18,507 bases of DNA from Monoraphidium neglectum (Eukaryota > Chlorophyta > Chlorophyceae > Sphaeropleales > Selenastraceae). Each line of letters begins with the position of its first letter. The stretch's first letter is position 1. Shown one piece after another: positions 1 to 11,212 of the stretch. The stretch is taken from positions 1-18,507 of the forward strand of contig NW_014012702.1 of assembly GCF_000611645.1 (NCBI RefSeq). Direction: 5' to 3'. The notes beneath the pieces were generated by a model. That model did not search any database. It saw only the letters and a program-made list of their open reading frames with translations, and had not been told where the DNA came from. A program made the translations under genes and the position numbers.

Positions 1-1386
1 TCCGGAGGGTGACATACAGGTGCGAAAATGCATCTGTCCGTCGCTGAGCAGCATACGTCCGCCCGCCGCCTACCTTTCTGACGCCTGCATATATAGTACT
101 AGGTATAGGCGTCCAAAATGCGGCCCTGGGTCTTCCAGATGACTCAGCGCTGCCCTGGCCGTCGCATGAAGCGAGCAAAAAATTGCGTGACAGAAACACC
201 CTGATGCTCTGCTGGTTGGAACTGTTCTCACGAGATGGTGCGCCATCGCTCTGCTGGCGCCACTGTTGACAAGGTGGCCCTGCAGATCACCGCCGCTGCA
301 TCCAAGCCAACTGCGTGTAACCGGTCGAGACTGTGGAAATACAGTAGTGGGCAGACTGATGGTTCCAGTCAAGCAAGTAGACCTGGGATTCAGTTACGGT
401 ACACGCGGCGCCATTTGACCAACTAGTTGCTGCCTGCTTGACTAAGCTTGTTCTGCATCAATCGTAGATTGAGTGCGCCGCTTGCCTCCTGTGCAGCAAT
501 CAATGTCTCAAAAACAACCAAGGATGGTCGCAACCACTTGCTTGTTGGACAAGGCATTAGTCATCTCAGCACGCCCAGCAACCAAGCGTGGCCACAGGCA
601 TTGATCGACAATCATTGTCAGCACAAGCAGCGCGCGAGGCTGTGATGATCTTGACCGCGCCATGGTCAGGTGATGGCACAGGAAGCAGCCCCAACACTTG
701 GAATGTGGCATCACTTTTTGATATGGCAAAAGCCACCAGACAATCGCCTCAATCATCTCTGCGCACTCTGAAATGTCTGAGGCATGCAGCCAAGCACACT
801 GCCACATGGCCCAGGACAGTGCATGGCCGTGCGCGCCTCCCTCGTTCGTGCCCCCCCCCTCTGCGACACAAGAAGATGGCCTCAAAATACGAACAGCATG
901 ACAGTGTGACGCTCTTACAAGTGCGTAGCTTGATCTGTGTATGCACTTTACATCGGCAAAGGAAGCCGTGAAATCAATCAGTGCGAAATTCACACGCAGT
1001 CATGTTATTTTGGCCAGCATGATGCTTCCTGGCCCTGATCATCAGGATGACGAAAACCCAAGCCCTTGCCAGGGTCGCAATGGTGTCTCACAACGTAGTG
1101 GTCAACACGGTCAACACGCGCACTGCTGGTGCGATCCAACGAATGTCGTCTATGACAGCCAGGCTTGGCAAGGCAGCCTGGCAACTGCCCTGCCTGCAGA
1201 TTGCAGCTGGAGGGGCACGATCATTCGAACAGCAGCACGTGTTCGTCTCACTATACAGCCCCGCACGCTTGCGCGTGCGTCCGACTCTATACCTGCATGC
1301 CACTCCCTCCCCTCGTCATGCGCCGTAAAGCATGCATGTCCCAAGCCAAAGCGGGCGAAGTCCCGGCACGCCGCCAGGCTGCAGGT
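1..1386. other. Non-coding stretch downstream of gene A
   Basis: I see no convincing gene here. Open frames on both strands (for example 508-993 minus and 941-1462 plus) have low-complexity or cysteine/histidine/serine-rich translations, no recognisable motif and no coherent splice structure. The part next to 1387 is probably the 3' UTR of gene A, which ends at 1387-1389 on the minus strand. A short C run lies near 850-857. No RNA gene or mobile-element end was recognised. Confidence 0.5.
915..919 (-). terminator. Candidate TGTAA polyadenylation signal for gene A
   Basis: The minus strand reads TGTAA here, about 470 nt past the gene A stop codon. TGTAA is the usual polyadenylation signal in chlorophyte algae. 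A second copy lies at about 948-952. A pentamer occurs often by chance, so this is only a candidate supported by distance and strand. Confidence 0.2.
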
Positions 1387-4106
1387 TTACTCGTTGTCGC
1401 GCGCCCTTGCCCTGACGCTGCTACCGACGCGCTGCGCGACGTCGCGCGGTGTGGCGAACTGAGGCCGCACAGTCAGCACGCTGCCCGGCGCCGTCACCCC
1501 AGGCAAAGCCTGCGGAACGCGAGATCGGCAGCAGGCAGGCAGGCAGGCAGGGCGCGCGAGGGTTGGGGGGCGGGGCTGTTGCAAGCAGCGACTCCACGCA
1601 CAGACGCGCTTGGCAGCCGCACGTGGGCGGCGCCTGCTGTCACCAGCGGGCGGCGTCATTGGGCGTGGGGCAGCCATCAAGGCAGTGGTGGCGGTGAGGT
1701 GGCGGGCAGCAACCATGCAGGGCGTCCGGCCTGGGCGTGAAGCTGCCTCACCTTTGAGTCCAGAGCATGATACACCGCCGCAGCGTCCTCCGCCTCTCGC
1801 ATGTTGACAAAGGCGTAGCCGCGCCGCGGGAACACGGCCACAGACTCCACCGGACCAAAGCGCGCACACACCGCTTCTAGTATCACTTGACACCGCGGGC
1901 CCCGCACCTGTGTATGGGCGGCGTCCGTGGCGTGTGTAGCATGTGGCATGGCAGTCGGTTGGGTTGGGGACAAGTCATGCACACTTTGCCATCGAGAGGG
2001 CCTGTGGCGATGGGCCGGGTACCGGCTGGCGGCTTGGTTGCGGGTTGCGTCATGATAACAGGCTGCCCGCCCCACTGATGCTGCGTCCGCAAGCGTGCGT
2101 GTCGCTCTCACGTTGACCAAGTGCAGCGAACGCACGCCTCTGGCCCTCGCTGCGCCCTCCCATGCCGCTGATCCTCTGATGTGTGCGCCGCGCTCGCCGT
2201 GGGCTGCGCGGACACGCGCCGGCGACGCCGGGCCCCGCGGCGCCTCATCGCGCGGCGCCGGAGCGCGGGCCATCCGCGCCTCTGGCAGGCCGTCCCTGCC
2301 CACAACTGCATACCCCGCTCTCTCCAGCTCCGCCCTCTGCCGCAGGTCGGCTGCAGAGCCAGGGTTGCCGGCCCGCATCACAAACCATTTGGAGGCCGGG
2401 CTGGACACGCGCTGCAGCAGCAGGAGCCCAAGCTGTGACTGGAGCGCGCAGGCCAGGCCGAATGCGTCTCCAAACAGCTGTGAAAGCAGGAGGCCGCCGG
2501 AGCGAGGGGTCCACGAGTGGTTGAGAGCCGTTGCGTCACGAAATGACACAATGTGTGGCCTTAATGGCTGCTGAGCACTCTGACCCTTGCCGTGGCCCAT
2601 CCGCTGCGACCGCTGCAGTCCAGCCTCGGACTCGGACGCACACGCAAGCCGGCCTCCCCCGGCCTCCCCGCCAGTGCGCCCAGGAACCTTCATGGACGCT
2701 GGATGTGCTGCTGATTTGTTGCGCGTCTCAATGACGGCCTCACCTTGCAGTACACAACCCGCCGAGATGCCGCCATGAACTCCGACTCAATGACAGCAAA
2801 GGGCCTGGGCTCCCGCATCAGTCCCAGGTGCTTGCCGGCCAAAAGGACGAAAATTTGCAGCAGCTGGTGACTCAGAACGACGTCCTTCCAGTCGTTGCGC
2901 AGCCGCACCTGTTTGTGGAGCAGGGGCCATGGGGGCAGGCGGACGCGGCGCGTCCATGGGGCTTGCTCAGGGTTGCAACGCCTCCTGTTTTCGGGCCCGT
3001 TGCTTGCGCGGCCAAAGCACACGGTCAACCCGGCAGGTTGCCATCAGCATCCCTCAAAAGCTGCTAGGGCTGACAGGTGTCCCACTGACCTGCTCCTGCT
3101 CGTCCTCCACCACCTGATGCTGCTCCTGCTGCTGTTGATGCTGCTGCTGCTGCTGCCGCGGCTGCTGCTGCTGCCGTATTGTATCTCCTTGCGGCCTGTA
3201 CAGCTCCAGCGCACTGCAGGATTGTGCCAGCGATGCGCGCACGGCTGCCTTGCCTCCCATTTCTGGCGGCAGCGCGAGCAGGGCCAGCGGCACAGCCACG
3301 TGCCGCTCGGTCCATTTGGACGATGCCGCGCCCCATGAGGGGTGGCGCAGGTGGGAGTTGAGCTGCCGTGCTGCCTCCTGATACACGTGCACCAGCGCCG
3401 CAGCTCGCAGCTCTTCCAGCTGCCTTGCGCTGATTCTGGGGAAGCCGCCGAGCGACTCTATCCCCAGTGCCGCCGGGGCCGCGTCCCAAAGCCAGCGCAG
3501 GCCGGGGGCTACCGAAATGCCTTGTGGCGGCGCAGCAGCTGTTGCTTCATCAGGTCCACCGTGCCGTGGTCGGAGTCTTGGACGACCGGGGCTGCGGCTC
3601 CTGCTGCTACGCTCGCGCTTCGAACGCGGCCCCCTGTCGCGGCTGAGGTCGCGGCTGCGGCTGCTGCGCCTGCGCGGCCCGTCGCCGCCCACGCGCAGCG
3701 CCTGAGCAGCACGGCCGCCTGCGCTGCCTGCCGCCTGGCAGCTGCGGGACCTTGAGCGCGAGCGCGGGCGGGAGCGGGGGCCGTCTTTTGGGGAGCCCTG
3801 CTCCGCCACCACGGTGTGCCAGCACCGGCCGCTGTCGGCGCTGCTGGAGGCTCCGGGAGACGTGGGGTGCGACGGCTTCGATTGGCCTGGCGCCAGTCCG
3901 AGCCCTGAGCCGCTTGTGGAGCGTTCGAAGGCGCGGTGCTGCCGCTGCTCGTCTGGCTGGGCGGTGTGGCGCTGCAGCACGGGGGCTGGGGTGTGAACAG
4001 CAGGGGACGCACAATCTCCTGTGCCAGCAGTGTGCTGGTGCTGCTGATCGCAGCCTTCCTGAGGGTTATCGTGCTGGCCCTGCCGGCCCTGCTCCCCTAC
4101 CTGACC

Positions 4107-4146
<40 letters not shown>

Positions 4147-4149
4147 GGG

Positions 4150-4182
<33 letters not shown>

Positions 4183-4209
4183 GGGTCGTGCTGCTGCTCC
4201 TGCTGGGGG

Positions 4210-4248
<39 letters not shown>

Positions 4249-4440
4249 GGGTGCTGCTGCTGCTGCTGCTGCTGCTGCTGGGGGTCGTGCTGCTGCTCCT
4301 GCTGGGGGTCGTGCTGCTGCTCCTGCTGGGGGTCCTGCTGCTGCTGCTGCTGCTGTTGTTGCTGGTGCTGGTGCTGGTGCAGCTGCTGCTGCTGCGGGTG
4401 CTGCTGCTGCTGCGGGTCGTGCTGCTGCTCCTGCTGTGGG

Positions 4441-4479
<39 letters not shown>

Positions 4480-4587
4480 TGCTGGTGTTGTTGCTGGTGC
4501 TGGTGCTGGTGCTGGCGCAGCTGCTGCTGCTGCTGCTGCGGGTGCTGCTGCTGCTGCGGGTCGTGCTGCTGCTCCTGCTGTGGGTCC

Positions 4588-4625
<38 letters not shown>

Positions 4626-5905
4626 CCCGCCGAGCGCAGCAATGAGTGCAGCCTGCTGGTCGGCGGGGATCTGCAACGCAAGGCGGGTGGCCAGCTGCGT
4701 CAGCAGTTCTGGCGCTTCAGCTTGCAGCGCCGGCGACAGCCGCGCCAGGCACGCGTCAGCAGCGGCCACAACGGGCAGCGGCACGGCGGCGCCCCCGGCT
4801 GCTGCGCGGGCGCGCGCCATCAGCGGGCGCAGGTGGTGCAAAGGGCAGCCGCCGGCCAGCTGCGCCAGGCGCGTCAGCAGGGCGCAGCACGCCTCGCCGC
4901 GCGGGGGCTCTGTCAAGGTCTTGACAAACCCTTCGCAGAGCTCTAGCACCTGAGGGGCGGCAGGGCGGCGTGGGTTCGCCAGGAGGCATCGATGCACATC
5001 ACGTCCTCACTTAGTGGCCAGCGGGTGACGGCGCTGCCGCACAGCTGTGCTTGGAAAGTTGCATTATGCAGCCGCTAGCATCAATAGCTGCTGCTTGTGA
5101 GCTTCTCTGCTGCTGCGCCCACCTCTTCCGGCGTGAGCAGGGGCGGGCCGCCGTACTCGGCCTCCTGCTGCCGCTCCAGCTCGCGCCACGCGTCGCCCCA
5201 CTGCTGCGAGCCGTCTGGCAGGGTCTCCAGCAGGGCGCTGACGGGGACAGCCTGCCCGCCGTGCTTGAGCATCAAGTAGCTGGCTGCTGGGTCGACGACG
5301 CCTGCGAGGTTGCGCGAGCAGATTCCGTGCTGTGCAGGCCCCTTGGCAAGCACAGTGGGCAGAGGTGGTTGCACACGCGTCAAACAAGATCTCCCAGGTT
5401 TTCGTGATTAAATCGGCCTGATGCCGCCCCACCTGCAAGGTCTGCAGCCACATGAGCGCCGATAGCCTGGCCGAGCACCAGCCGGCCGCGCCCGCCGGCG
5501 CCGCCTTCATGCCACGCGACTAGGGCGCCCCCGGACACGCACGCGTCCGCGGACGCACGCTCCCCGAGCTGCCACAGCCAGCTGCCTGCCTGAAGCGCGC
5601 GCAGCACCTCAGAGCGCGCCAGGTACGCCGTGCCCAGAAGCTGAAGCGTAGCAGGCAAGAGATGGGTGGTGGATCAGGTGTGCGCTGTGCAAGCAAAATC
5701 GCGCTCCTGCGCCTGTGCGGCGGGCGTGACGACGCATCTGACGATAGCCAGCACCTTCCGCGTTTGCGATCACAATGAAGAGTTCCGCGGCTCATCTCAA
5801 TGTTTCGACTTGCAATCCACAGGAGCATCTTTGCCGTAGCACCGACGTCGTGCCAGACCGCAACACCGCGATGCTCAAAGAGAGCCTCACCACATCGCTC
5901 GACAT
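1387..5905 (-). CDS. Gene A: polyQ / RS-rich protein with C-terminal RRM (8 exons)
   Basis: Probable nuclear RNA-binding protein of 1023 residues; not a family I can name. Exons by plus coordinates, 5' to 3' on the minus strand: 5891-5905, 5433-5640, 5123-5301, 3090-4949, 2744-2908, 2112-2477, 1752-1907, 1387-1509. All introns are GT-AG, phases agree and the sum is 1024 codons including TAA. The start ATG has A at -3 and an in-frame TAG 33 nt upstream. Residues 1-242 form a module shared with gene B (TWLWQLGER-like and VVDPAASYL motifs). Residues 243-415 are glutamine tracts with repeated DPQQEQQHDPQQ units. Residues about 520-600 are RS/SR-rich, as in splicing factors, and a second Q tract lies near 726-750. 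The RRM covers about 926-1002, with RNP2 LHLVNV, RNP1 RGYAFVNM and a final strand SVLTVRPQF. The RRM forms only when exons 6, 7 and 8 are joined, which supports those introns. A role in pre-mRNA processing is inference. Exon 1 is the least certain, although gene B has its counterpart. Confidence 0.72.
1452..2133 (-). other. RRM domain of gene A, split over three exons
   Basis: RNP2 (LHLVN, completed by V) sits at the end of exon 6 next to a GTGAGA donor at 2111. Exon 7 (1752-1907) supplies helix 1, the linker FGPVESVAVF, RNP1 RGYAFVNM and helix 2. Exon 8 supplies the last strand before the stop. Spacing between the motifs is normal for an RRM. RRMs bind single-stranded RNA through the aromatic residues of RNP1 and RNP2; here Y and F of RNP1 are present, while RNP2 has H where an aromatic is common. 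Confidence 0.8.
1529..1550. repeat. (GGCA)n tetranucleotide microsatellite
   Basis: Five to six copies of GGCA on the plus strand, inside the last intron of gene A (1510-1751). It lies just upstream of the acceptor in the direction of transcription, so it contributes TGCC repeats to the polypyrimidine region. Confidence 0.8.
3117..3175 (-). repeat. CAG repeat, second Q tract of gene A
   Basis: Interrupted CAG repeat on the minus strand near the end of exon 4, encoding Q runs broken by PR and H. It ends about 27 nt before the GTCAGT donor that closes the exon. Confidence 0.85.
4110..4625 (-). repeat. Long compound CAG/CTG repeat in gene A exon 4
   Basis: About 515 bp of CAG-rich repeat on the minus strand, encoding glutamine. 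It is a higher-order minisatellite rather than a simple run. Blocks of pure CAG are separated by repeated units encoding DPQQEQQHDPQQ and QHPQQ, plus QHQHQH spacers. I count four DPQQEQQHDPQQ units, one of which carries an extra internal EQQHDPQQ copy. The other frames are also open, giving poly-Leu and poly-Ala on the plus strand and poly-Ser on the minus. Confidence 0.9.
5123..5301 (-). other. Gene A exon 3, near-identical to gene B exon 3
   Basis: 179-nt exon starting in VVDPAASYL and ending LLTPEE before a GTGGGC donor. By hand alignment it differs from gene B exon 3 (12028-12206) at about 10 of 179 bases and about 7 of 60 residues. The flanking introns show no alignable similarity beyond the splice borders. 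Confidence 0.85.
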
Positions 5906-7200
5906 GGTTGCGTGGTGCTCGTCCGAGAACTGTGCCTAGATCATGACAAACTAGCGTGATGAGGTGACAATCGCGCAGGGAAACAGTATGCAGCTAGGCT
6001 AAGGCTGAACGGATCGGTGTTGTAACACTCCTTTGAAATGTTCTTGGCCAGTGGTGTGCTCGTCACCAGGCCTGCTGTAGACCAGGAGTCGTCACTCGCA
6101 CTACCCGCCGAAGTGGACCCAAGTGAGTTGCACTCAAGCACCTGACATGCAGGAATGGGTTGTCTGGAAGAAATGGGCTACAACTTCCGCCCTCATATGG
6201 GTGTTCCCTCCTGCTAAGGTGTGCTGCTGCCTACAGCTAACACATGCAGGAATTGCCAGCCTGCAAACGCGTACCAACACGCACCTGCCGGTAGGTCGAG
6301 GGGCGGGGCCTTTTTTTGGAGGATCTCTCGTGAGCATCCTGATGCTGCTGCAATCAAGCCGCATGGAATTCTGACAAATCTGCTTTTGCAGAGAAGCCGC
6401 GTGGCACATCCTGCTGTTACACCTGCTCGCCCCAGGGCACTTGCGCACCACCACCTGGCAGGCACTTCTGCCGTCACTGTGAGCACACACTGTTGTTGGC
6501 TGCAACAAAGTACTCAGACAGGACAGGCGGATGTGTGCTGTTATTGAGTGAAATTGACGTGGAAGTTACAAACAAAACTGCCGTGCCCTGTAGTTGCATC
6601 CGCTGTTGCGGTGGGATGTGGTCGGGCAGGCGATCGGGTGACAACTGCTCCGATGCATGTGCCACATGTGATGGCGGGGCCACTCAAGGGACCACGCCAC
6701 ACACTATGTTGAGTGGACCCGTCCATTCATTGCAACATCCCACCCCAAAGTTGCAACTCGACTGCAATGTGCGCGCGCGCTGCTGAATTTCCAGGCCGCC
6801 CATTTGCCAACTGAGACGGCGGCCGCGGCGGGGCCGTCGCGCAGCACCGCGGCGAGCCCCCGTGGCATTGCCGGCGCCGCCAAGCGGCAGCGTAGTGGCG
6901 GGCGTTCTATTGATTCTTGCCGCCGGCGCAGACCGGGTGGCTGGAGTCGGGTGCCCTGCAACTGGCGCCGCCAGCTGGACGGCCCAGCAGGCACCTCGCC
7001 AGCGGCGTGGCAGCGGCGGCGGCCACAGGCGAGGGAGGAGAGGTGGGGACATAGGGGAGTTTGCGATGTGCAGCTGCCTCTAGCGATTCAAAAAAAATCG
7101 GGCCTCGCCGCTGTGTAGTGCTGCGGCCAGCACCGCAGCCAATACTGCTGCTTTGTTTTCGGGTGGCGGATTGCTGCAACACCTCCTTACATACGGATGG
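5906..7200. other. Intergenic region between gene B stop and gene A start
   Basis: It should hold the 3' UTR of gene B and the promoter and 5' UTR of gene A, both on the minus strand. I see no gene. The minus frame at 5941-6141 and the frames between 6684 and 7083 have no recognisable domain or splice partners. No TATA box was convincing upstream of gene A. TGTAA on the minus strand occurs at 7187-7191 (only about 10 nt past the gene B stop), 6566-6570 and 6417-6421. Confidence 0.45.
6566..6570 (-). terminator. Candidate TGTAA polyadenylation signal for gene B
   Basis: Minus-strand TGTAA about 630 nt past the gene B stop, a distance compatible with the long 3' UTRs common in chlorophytes. 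The copy at 7187-7191 would imply an unusually short 3' UTR. The choice between them is a guess. Confidence 0.15.
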
Positions 7201-9227
7201 CTACTTTGAATGAAAGTTTGGGCACGCCAACGGTGCCCTTGACGCCGCGCCGCAAAACGAGTTCCCTGACGCCAGGGGCGGTGGACACTTGAGTGGCGCC
7301 CGCGCCGCGCCAGGGGCTGCCAGCGCAAACGCGTGGCCCGGCGGCGGCGCGCCTGACACCCCCGCCGAGGCCCGCGGCAGGCCGGCAGGGCGCGGCGCGG
7401 AGGCGATCGCCGGGGCCGGGCATGCTGCCGGCGCGGGTGTGGACCGTTGTGGCAGCGCCCCAAGCGAAGGCACTCTCAGCGGCGCGGCGGCGCTGCGCCA
7501 AGGTGGTGGCCGCGCCGCCAACTCTGGATACTGGGCCACCACCACCCCCGCGACAGGCGGCGGCTGGGCCGTCGCACGCCCTGGAAACGGTCCGGCCTGC
7601 AGGCTAGGGGAGCAAAGCGGCCGGACCCCGGCCGGACCCGCCCCCGTCAGCGGCGCGGCCGGCATCGGCGGCGGCGGCCCGGGCGGCGGCCGCCCCAACA
7701 TTGGGCGCATCGGACGAATAGCAGGTGGGCGCAATGGAGGCGGCGCCCAGCTCCATCCTGCCAAGGGCCAGCTTGCGTGGTGCGCTGCAAGCATCGCAGC
7801 TGCAGGTGCCATCGGGCCGCATTCGAAGAGGCCGCCGCCGGGCGCTGGCGGACGAAAGCCGCCGCCGAGCAATGTTGGGGCGCAAGCGGGAGCGCCCAAG
7901 GTAGCGGGGGCCTGTGCAAGTGAAGGTTGGGCGAGGCTGTTCTGAGACGCGGGGCAAGGGGCACCGGGGGCTGCGGCCAGCGGCGCCGCTGCTGCCGCTT
8001 TGCAGCCCTCAGTGGGGGGACAGGAGGACAGACAATTCTGCCCCGCAGGCGCGTCTGTGGTCGCCACGAACGCCGGCGCCTCGTCTTCGACCTGCAGGGC
8101 GAATACGGGCGTCGTGGGCAGGTGGGTGGGCACGCAGGGATGCGAACAAGTGCTGTCCGCCCGGCCTGCATCAGCAGCACGTCTGGAGTATGCGCAGACA
8201 CCTCGCATTCCATTCACAGCAGCCGCAGCTGCGGCGGCAGCTGCAGCCGCAGCGGCAGCGGCAGCAACAGCAGCAGCGGCAGCGGCAGCGGCAGCGGCAG
8301 CGGCAGCGGCAGCGGCAGCGGCAGCAGCAGCGGCGGCGGCAGCACAGCCGCGACTCCCCTCCCACCAGGCTGGCAGCATCCAGGTTGACCGAGAGGGGCC
8401 GGATGAAGCCCAAATTAAAAGGGGAAACTTCGTGTGGGCTGGCCTCGAAGTAAGAGCGGCCCGCGCGGAGCTCCGCCGCTGCTTTGCGTGCCAGCAGCTG
8501 CGCCACGCCGTCGGGGCCGGAGGCTCCCGGGAGCGGGCGCTGGAAGCAGATGGGGGCGAGGGTCTGCTGGGCGCCGGCGGAGGCGAATGTGCCGTGGGGG
8601 TGGGGTGGGGGACAGGAGGGGGGCGGCGGGCGGCGGTACATGTCGGTGCGCAAGGATGGGTAGAAGAATGCGCACGTGCGCACCGAAATCCTGCCCGCCA
8701 GCGCGGCCAGCGGGGGCATGCCTGCTGGCTGCGCAGGCCGAGGATGCCCAGGCACAAACCAAGGTTCAGTCGTTCACCGGTTTTCGGCTGCAACCCCCTC
8801 CCCTGCTTTGACGCCAAGCAGCCAGCGCGCCACAGTTTCAAGCGCGCAACCGCTCTCGACACTGCATCATCACCATCAACAAGGGTGTTGTACCGTGACT
8901 ACCACTGACGCGCCGCAGCGCGTCCCACGAGTGTGATGGCATGGTGACGTCACCCCACGCACGCACCTTGCTTGCCTGCAGGGCGTCCTTGACCTTGTCC
9001 AACGCAACCAACACGACGCGGTGGCCCCGCCCGCCACCGACGCCGCCGACGCAGGGCTGCCGCGCCAGCAGCGCAAACTCCCCCGAGAGGTTTGCGAGGG
9101 CCCAGAGCCAAAGTGAGCCGTAGAGCAGCATGTAGGCGCGCTCGGGGTCGCCCAGCAGGGGGTGCAGCACACGCACGTCAAGGACAGTGCCTGCGGAGGA
9201 GGGGGATGAATGAGGTTGTGGTGGATT

Positions 9228-9293
<66 letters not shown>

Positions 9294-10253
9294 CGTATGT
9301 GCGCATGAATGGGTTACTGTAGTGGGCAGAGGGACGTTGAGCAAAGGAAGCGGCAAATGGTGCAGGAGTCTATGACACTTTGAGCCAGCAAACGCACCTG
9401 GCGACCAGAGAGAGGCAGCAGCAGAGCACCCCGACAGTGTTTGTGCTTCAGAGGCGCATTGAATCCAAGTGCTGCACTATATCATTTGCCGACCAACCAG
9501 GCTTGCCTCAGAGCGCGCGCCACGCGCACCTACCCGCCGGCAGGAAAGCCTGGTTGCCGCGCTCGTCCCGCCAGCCATCGTCCCCGGGCGGCGCCGCCCG
9601 CGCAGCCCCCAGCACTGCCGGCACGACGAGCCCCTCCAGCCGCCGCCTCATCACGCAGCTGCCGTGGTACAGGCAGCACGCCGCGTCCATGTACCCGCTC
9701 GCCAGGGAGACAACTGCCGCGCCCGCGTCGCCCTTGGCGGGGCTCGCGCCCCCACCGCCGCCCAGCCGCGCGGCCTTGACGGCCGTCGGCCTCGCGGCTG
9801 CGGCGACACGCAAGACGCCGCCGCAGTGCAGCTGGATTACTTGACCCAGAGGCTTCCCGGCCAGCCCCGCCGCGGCCAGCAGCGCATGCGGGGCGCGCAG
9901 CGAAGCAAGCGAGACCCGCGCCTGCAGCCACGCGGGGTCCTCGCCGAGCGGCAGCTGCACGGCGGCTGCGCCCGCCGCAGCCGCCGCGTCGTTGTGCGCC
10001 AGCTTGAAGGCGAGGACCATCACGGGCTGCAGCAGCTGCCGGCAGTCCTTGGCGCTCGCGCCCTCGGGCGGCGCGAAGCGCTGCAGCCAGCCTGCCAGCC
10101 CTGCATCCGGCCTTTCGGGCCCACAAGGCTGCAGCTCTCCGCCCAATCTGGGCTTTTTGGGGCCCTGGTCAGCCAGGTGGTCGGCATCCCTTGAGCGCTT
10201 TGTCATGATGTAGTCTTCATCTAGTTCCATGTCGGAGTCCGCGGCTTGATCCG

Positions 10254-10305
<52 letters not shown>

Positions 10306-11155
10306 ATTTAGATCCGTGCTGCGCGGCAGCTGCTTGGCTGCACGCCGGCCCTGCAGCCCCGGCTTGTGCTGCTGCTCCAAGAAGTGCAGCAGGAGGCTGT
10401 CTAGCCGGGCCGAGGGGGTCGCGCCCGCCACCGCGAAGCTGGTGGCTGCGGTGCCCTCAGCAGCGGCGGCTGGCCCCGGTGGTGCCTCATTACGAATGGG
10501 CTCGCCGCCAACCCGGACGCCGCCGCTGCCGCCCTTGGCCCCAGCCGTGGCCCCGCCGTCATCCGCACCATCTACAACACAGCGAGTGTCCGACCCTTTG
10601 CAGCTTGGCCGCGCACAGCCCGCGCCGCTCTGATGGGCTGCATCGTGAAATTCGGTTCCCGGTGTCTGCCCACGCGCTACCTCCTCGCCAACGTCCCCTT
10701 GCGGCTGGCGCTGCCGCCCCGCCGCTGCTGTAGCGGCTCCATCAGGCACCGAGGGCGCCGACGGCGGCTCGGCCGCCACCACGTATGCGCCAGGCGCAGC
10801 AGCCGCCGGCCTGTCGTTTGTTGGGTCTGGCCTGTCAAGCGCGCCGCCGCCACACGCGCGGGCCCCGCTGCAAATATCGACGCGACTCATTGGCGAGCCA
10901 CCATCGTCACCCATACAGGGTGCCCCTGCGGTGGACTCCTGGCGGGCTGTTTCACTGCCTGGGGCTGTGACGCGTCGCAGCGCAGCGTCTGGTCGGTCGG
11001 CATTCGCGGTGGGGTGCAACCGCAGCGGCAAAGCGGCGTGCGCTGCCTGCTGCTGCTGGTCGGAAGACACGTGGCAATCAGTGCGCGCAGGGAGCAGACT
11101 AGCCTCTGTCTCCTCGCTTCGCGACGAGTGATGCTGCTGCGGCTCCGGCTGCTGT

Positions 11156-11212
<57 letters not shown>

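Noticed and set aside
508..993. Minus-strand 161-residue frame
   Set aside because: It begins at a non-ATG codon, has no recognisable domain and is rich in C/H/S as expected of non-coding GC-rich DNA.
3752..4645. Plus-strand poly-Ala/Gly reading frame
   Set aside because: Another antisense frame of the same repeat and of the RS-coding region.
3936..4946. Plus-strand poly-Leu reading frame
   Set aside because: It is the antisense of the gene A CAG repeat. Length comes from the repeat lacking stops, and there is no splice or domain support.
5941..6141. Minus-strand serine-rich frame as an extra first exon of gene A
   Set aside because: It lacks a donor in the right phase, while the MSSDV exon has a matching counterpart in gene B.
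8000..8908. Plus-strand poly-Ala frame
   Set aside because: Antisense of the GGCAGC repeat and of gene B exons 6-7; the gene B frame has better residue composition and matching splice phases.
9229..9300. GT/CA tracts as telomere or CRISPR-like arrays
   Set aside because: Dinucleotide microsatellites with no unique spacers and no TTTAGGG-type telomeric unit.
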